Below are positions 61,596-64,000 of a stretch of 64,000 nucleotides of DNA, one piece after another; position 1 is the stretch's first letter; every line of letters starts with the position of its first letter. The notes beneath the pieces were generated by a model. That model was not told the origin of the DNA. It saw only the letters and a program-made list of their open reading frames with translations, and did no database searches. Source of the stretch: Alphaproteobacteria bacterium SS10. GTDB taxonomy: Bacteria > Pseudomonadota > Alphaproteobacteria > TMED2. Where the stretch lies: assembly GCA_019192455.1 (NCBI GenBank), contig JAHCML010000003.1:683201-747200 (forward strand), read 5' to 3'. A program made the position numbers and the translations under genes.

Positions 61596-62381
61596 TTACT
61601 CGAAGTAGTTGATGCGTTTTTCAGGTGGCAGGATGGTGTTGAGCAGCATCTCCAACCGGCGTGGGTTTTCCTGCCGGGCGATGGAGGCGGCACCAACAGC
61701 GTAAATCCGCTTGGTTAAGTTCTCTTCATTGGCATTGCGCTCAAGCTTCCCGGCGAGTGGGGTCAGCATCATGGTGCCGAGGACCGCGCCATAGAAGGTG
61801 GTCAACAACGCAACCGCCATCGCCGGGCCAATGGTTGAGGGATCTTCCAGGTTCGCAAGCATCTGCACCAGACCAACCAGCGTACCGATTAGGCCCATGG
61901 CGGGCGCCACCTCGGCTGAGCGTTTGATGATCGAAATAGCCCGTTGGTTACGGGCGAAATCAGCGCTGATCTCACTGCTGAGGACTTGCTCAATATCGTC
62001 ACCGGGGATGCCATCGACGATGAGGCCGATTGCCTTGAACAGGAAACGATTGCCCTGAAGTTCGGGTAGACGCTGTTCCAACGCAAGGGGGCCGTTACGG
62101 CGCGCCAACTCTGACAGTTCAATCATCTGGGTGCCGATCACAACCGGGTCGCTGATCGTGCGGAACACCGCGTTGTTGACCAGTGTCGGCGTGACCTTGA
62201 GTTCGCTACCCGCAAAGGAAACGGCGGTCACGGCCATGGTGCCCAGCACCACGATCAGCACCGATGGCAGGTTGAAGAACGAGCCAAGAGAGCCGCCAAC
62301 CATGATTGCAGCCAGGATCAAGCCAAAGGCAATCACCAAGCCTAAGACCGTTGTTAGGTCGATTGTTCTACGTTCGGTCAT
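61596..62381 (-). CDS. motA: Flagellar stator protein MotA (PomA type)
   Basis: A 261-residue inner-membrane stator protein of the MotA/PomA class. Four membrane helices (about residues 12-30, 36-55, 150-170, 182-202) with a long cytoplasmic loop in between. Typical stretches are LIVVLGTMAVTAVSFA, IVDGIPGDDIEQVLSSE, APAMGLIGTLVGLVQMLANL and GPAMAVALLTTFYGAVLGTMM. It forms the ion channel with a MotB-type partner that is not in this window. Whether protons or sodium are used cannot be told here. It lies in a run of flagellar genes, 179 bases downstream of fliN. Confidence 0.87.
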   Translation of the reverse strand: MTERRTIDLTTVLGLVIAFGLILAAIMVGGSLGSFFNLPSVLIVVLGTMAVTAVSFAGSELKVTPTLVNNAVFRTISDPVVIGTQMIELSELARRNGPLALEQRLPELQGNRFLFKAIGLIVDGIPGDDIEQVLSSEISADFARNQRAISIIKRSAEVAPAMGLIGTLVGLVQMLANLEDPSTIGPAMAVALLTTFYGAVLGTMMLTPLAGKLERNANEENLTKRIYAVGAASIARQENPRRLEMLLNTILPPEKRINYFE

Positions 62382-62413
62382 AGAAGACCAATGCCCCCAG
62401 ATTGTCCTTAAAT

Positions 62414-62455
62414 CCCTGCCACGGAAAGCCAGCTGAATTCGGGCTTATGGCAGGG
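62414..62455 (-). other. Imperfect hairpin between fliN and motA
   Basis: CCCTGCCA (62414-62421) pairs with TGGCAGGG (62448-62455), with an inner AAGCC/GGCTT stem. On the minus strand it is followed by ATTTAAGG, too poor in T for a strong terminator. It could be a weak terminator after fliN or a leader structure for motA. Confidence 0.45.
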
Positions 62456-62560
62456 CGATAGATGCTTCGATGATCGTCCCACACGATCAGTATTGTCGCG
62501 CTAGTAACCGGCGGCCGCTTCTCGGGCGCTGGCGAGAGAGGTGGTCACGCACTCCCCAGC

Positions 62561-62911
62561 TCAGGAGGAGGCGCGATCCGATTTGATGATCTCTGTCATG
62601 GTTACGCCGAGGCGGTCTTCCACCACCACAACTTCACCACGGGCAACCAGGCGGTTGTTCACATAGATGTCGATTGGTTCACCGACCTTCCGGTCCAGTT
62701 CCACAACCGCGCCACGGCCTAGTTTCAACAGCTGGCTAACCTGCATGGATGACTTACCCAGCACGGCAGAGATCTGCACCGGGATGTCATAGATTGCATC
62801 AAGCTCTTTGGCTTGCTGCTCATCCATGCTGCTGCCGCTACCCATATGCTCGTCGAGTGCCTGGGTTACGGTCTCCAAATCCTGGAGTGCCAAATCATTT
62901 TCATCAGACAT
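62561..62911 (-). CDS. fliN: Flagellar motor switch protein FliN
   Basis: A 116-residue protein with the SpoA (surface presentation) fold of FliN. DIPVQISAVLGKSSMQVSQLLKLGRGAVVELDRKVGEPIDIYVNNRLVARGEVVVVEDRLGVTMTEI is the family core (shown in parts here only by its start DIPVQISAVLG and its end GVTMTEI). The N-terminal 40 residues are acidic and variable. It belongs to the C-ring with FliG and FliM and receives CheY. It starts 6 bases after the fliH stop. Confidence 0.93.
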   Translation of the reverse strand: MSDENDLALQDLETVTQALDEHMGSGSSMDEQQAKELDAIYDIPVQISAVLGKSSMQVSQLLKLGRGAVVELDRKVGEPIDIYVNNRLVARGEVVVVEDRLGVTMTEIIKSDRASS

Positions 62912-62917
62912 CGTCTT

Positions 62918-63994
62918 CTACTCCTTGGTGCCTTCATCCTCAGGCTGAGGATCGGCATCCGTTACAACAGCATCAGTTTGGTTAGTTTCATCAATGGTTT
63001 GTTCTACGACGGTAGCCTCCTCAATCGCTTGATCAGCGATGGGATCGGCTGGCTGTGCCGCATCTGGTTCAGTCACGGCCGCCTCGTGCTCAGCTGGGGG
63101 CGCACTCGCGTCTTCATCGACTGTAGGGGCAGTTGGGTCGAAGCCTAACTCCCGCACGATATGGGATGGCTCGGCCGCGATTGCCTGTTCCAGCCAGTCG
63201 GGCAGGGCCTCAAACGCTGGTGGTGCCGGCGTCGGTGTTGGTTCGGGATCAATAAATCCAGCAGGTGCGGGGCCGGGATCAGCTAGCTGGCCTTCCGCAT
63301 CGCCCTCATGGTCAGCCCCAACCTTTGGTGTGCCAATTCCCTGTGCGGCAAGCGCTTGGCCAGCGGCATTTTCAACGGCACTCCAGATACGATCCAACAT
63401 ACGGTTGGCACCGCCATCAGCCCAATTCATGCGGCAGTCAGCCGGGCCTAAGCTCTCATCCTCAACGATTTTAACCCGGTCGGTGAGGCCGCGGGATTCC
63501 ATCACTGACCGCAGCTCACTCTTAATCCGTGGCGCGGTGCCTGTAGGCACAGCAATCAGCAGCTCGCGTTCATCGGCATGGGCCTGCAAGGTCTCCCGTG
63601 CAAAACGGCCAATCTCCTTAATTCGGCCATCCTCATGAAGCATGGGGGCCAGCTTCTCAGCCACGGCCATAACGCCATCGATAATCTGCCGTTCAGCACT
63701 GGCTTGCGCTAGCTGGTCCGTGGCGAGTAGGTGGTCGGCGATCTTGGCGATGTGCTGCAAGGCGAGTGCGGCGCGGTCCTGGCCGTCGGTCTCGGCATGG
63801 GCCAATCCAGCTGCCATGCCTTCGGCGAACGCTTCCTGGCGTGCGCGCTGCAGTTCTTCCCGGGTGATACCTGGTGGTGGCGGTGGCGGTGGCGGTTCGT
63901 CGCTCTTGGCCTCGGCCGCGGCGAGTTCTTCTGCCGTTGGTGGGATCGGCGGATCGAAGATCGCGTTGTCGAACATGAACTTCTGGATCGGCAC
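62918..63994 (-). CDS. fliH: Flagellar export protein FliH
   Basis: A 358-residue protein, larger than usual (FliH about 230-300). It begins PIQKFMFDNAIFDPP, typical of FliH in alphaproteobacteria, followed by a Pro-rich stretch and a helical body (about residues 45-215) with ARQEAFAEGMAAGLAHAE, LLIAVPTGTAPRI and CRMNWADGG, as in the FliH/HrpE family. The C-terminal 120 residues are acidic and disordered (Pro/Glu/Thr-rich). It binds FliI. A GTG at 63994 is 7 bases from the window edge; the frame stays open to the edge, so the true start could lie outside. fliG is expected next. Confidence 0.82.
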   Translation of the reverse strand: MPIQKFMFDNAIFDPPIPPTAEELAAAEAKSDEPPPPPPPPGITREELQRARQEAFAEGMAAGLAHAETDGQDRAALALQHIAKIADHLLATDQLAQASAERQIIDGVMAVAEKLAPMLHEDGRIKEIGRFARETLQAHADERELLIAVPTGTAPRIKSELRSVMESRGLTDRVKIVEDESLGPADCRMNWADGGANRMLDRIWSAVENAAGQALAAQGIGTPKVGADHEGDAEGQLADPGPAPAGFIDPEPTPTPAPPAFEALPDWLEQAIAAEPSHIVRELGFDPTAPTVDEDASAPPAEHEAAVTEPDAAQPADPIADQAIEEATVVEQTIDETNQTDAVVTDADPQPEDEGTKE

Positions 63995-64000
63995 ACCAAG

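Overview
The window looks like the chromosome of a flagellated alphaproteobacterium, probably related to the Rhodospirillales. The reasons are a canonical CtrA (Asp51) with a ChpT phosphotransferase, FlbD with its degenerate receiver, TadE/TadG-type proteins, a DUF3553 protein, and the order cheAWYBR - ctrA - fliIJ. Coding density is high, and many genes overlap by ATGA or lie a few bases apart. I saw no rRNA, tRNA, CRISPR array, insertion sequence or phage gene. The species cannot be read from the sequence.

Layout. 75-4202: a Tat-exported metallo-beta-lactamase-fold hydrolase, methylthioribose kinase (mtnK), and a two-gene unit of unknown function that includes an HEIRH putative metallopeptidase. 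4443-10453: a branched-chain amino acid type ABC transporter (livHMGF, a small membrane protein, and the periplasmic binding protein) with a hairpin in front of livH and a strong terminator at the end. 10550-13509: three Tad-type pseudopilin / von Willebrand proteins. 13490-29307: a Dot/Icm (type IVB) secretion locus. 29578-41945: a circularly permuted ATP-grasp / alpha-E / transglutaminase cluster running into tamA-tamB. 41942-44094: HD hydrolase, purB and a DUF3553 protein. 44358-51258: chpT and cheA-cheW-cheY-cheB-cheR. 51262-63994: ctrA, fliI-fliJ, a FliK-like protein, flhF, flhA, flbD, motA, fliN and fliH.

The most notable part is the type IVB region. I recognise DotA, DotL/IcmO, DotM/IcmP and, by pattern comparison with Legionella, IcmS, IcmW and probably IcmV. 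The coupling complex (DotL, DotM, IcmS, IcmW) is therefore encoded almost completely within 15 kb. The order icmS-dotM-dotL and the divergence of icmW from dotA repeat Legionella gene order. Between icmW and its operon terminator lie four exported proteins that form two paralogous pairs (193/180 aa and 384/401 aa). A bitopic protein sits between dotM and dotL, and further small unknown genes flank the locus. These are candidates for undescribed components. The core-complex genes (dotB, C, D, F, G, H, I, O) are not in this window.

A second little-understood system is the ATP-grasp / alpha-E cluster. It holds one fused ATP-grasp-alpha-E protein, a transglutaminase-like protein, and a split ATP-grasp plus alpha-E pair. 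It continues with 7 bases of spacing into tamA and tamB, which build the outer-membrane translocation and assembly module.

The motility and cell-cycle genes work together in the usual alphaproteobacterial way. ChpT would pass phosphate to CtrA, which controls flagellar genes. FlbD is the sigma-54 activator of late flagellar genes. The Che proteins control the flagellar switch, of which FliN is encoded here; MotA drives rotation and FliH/FliI/FliJ/FlhA form the export apparatus.
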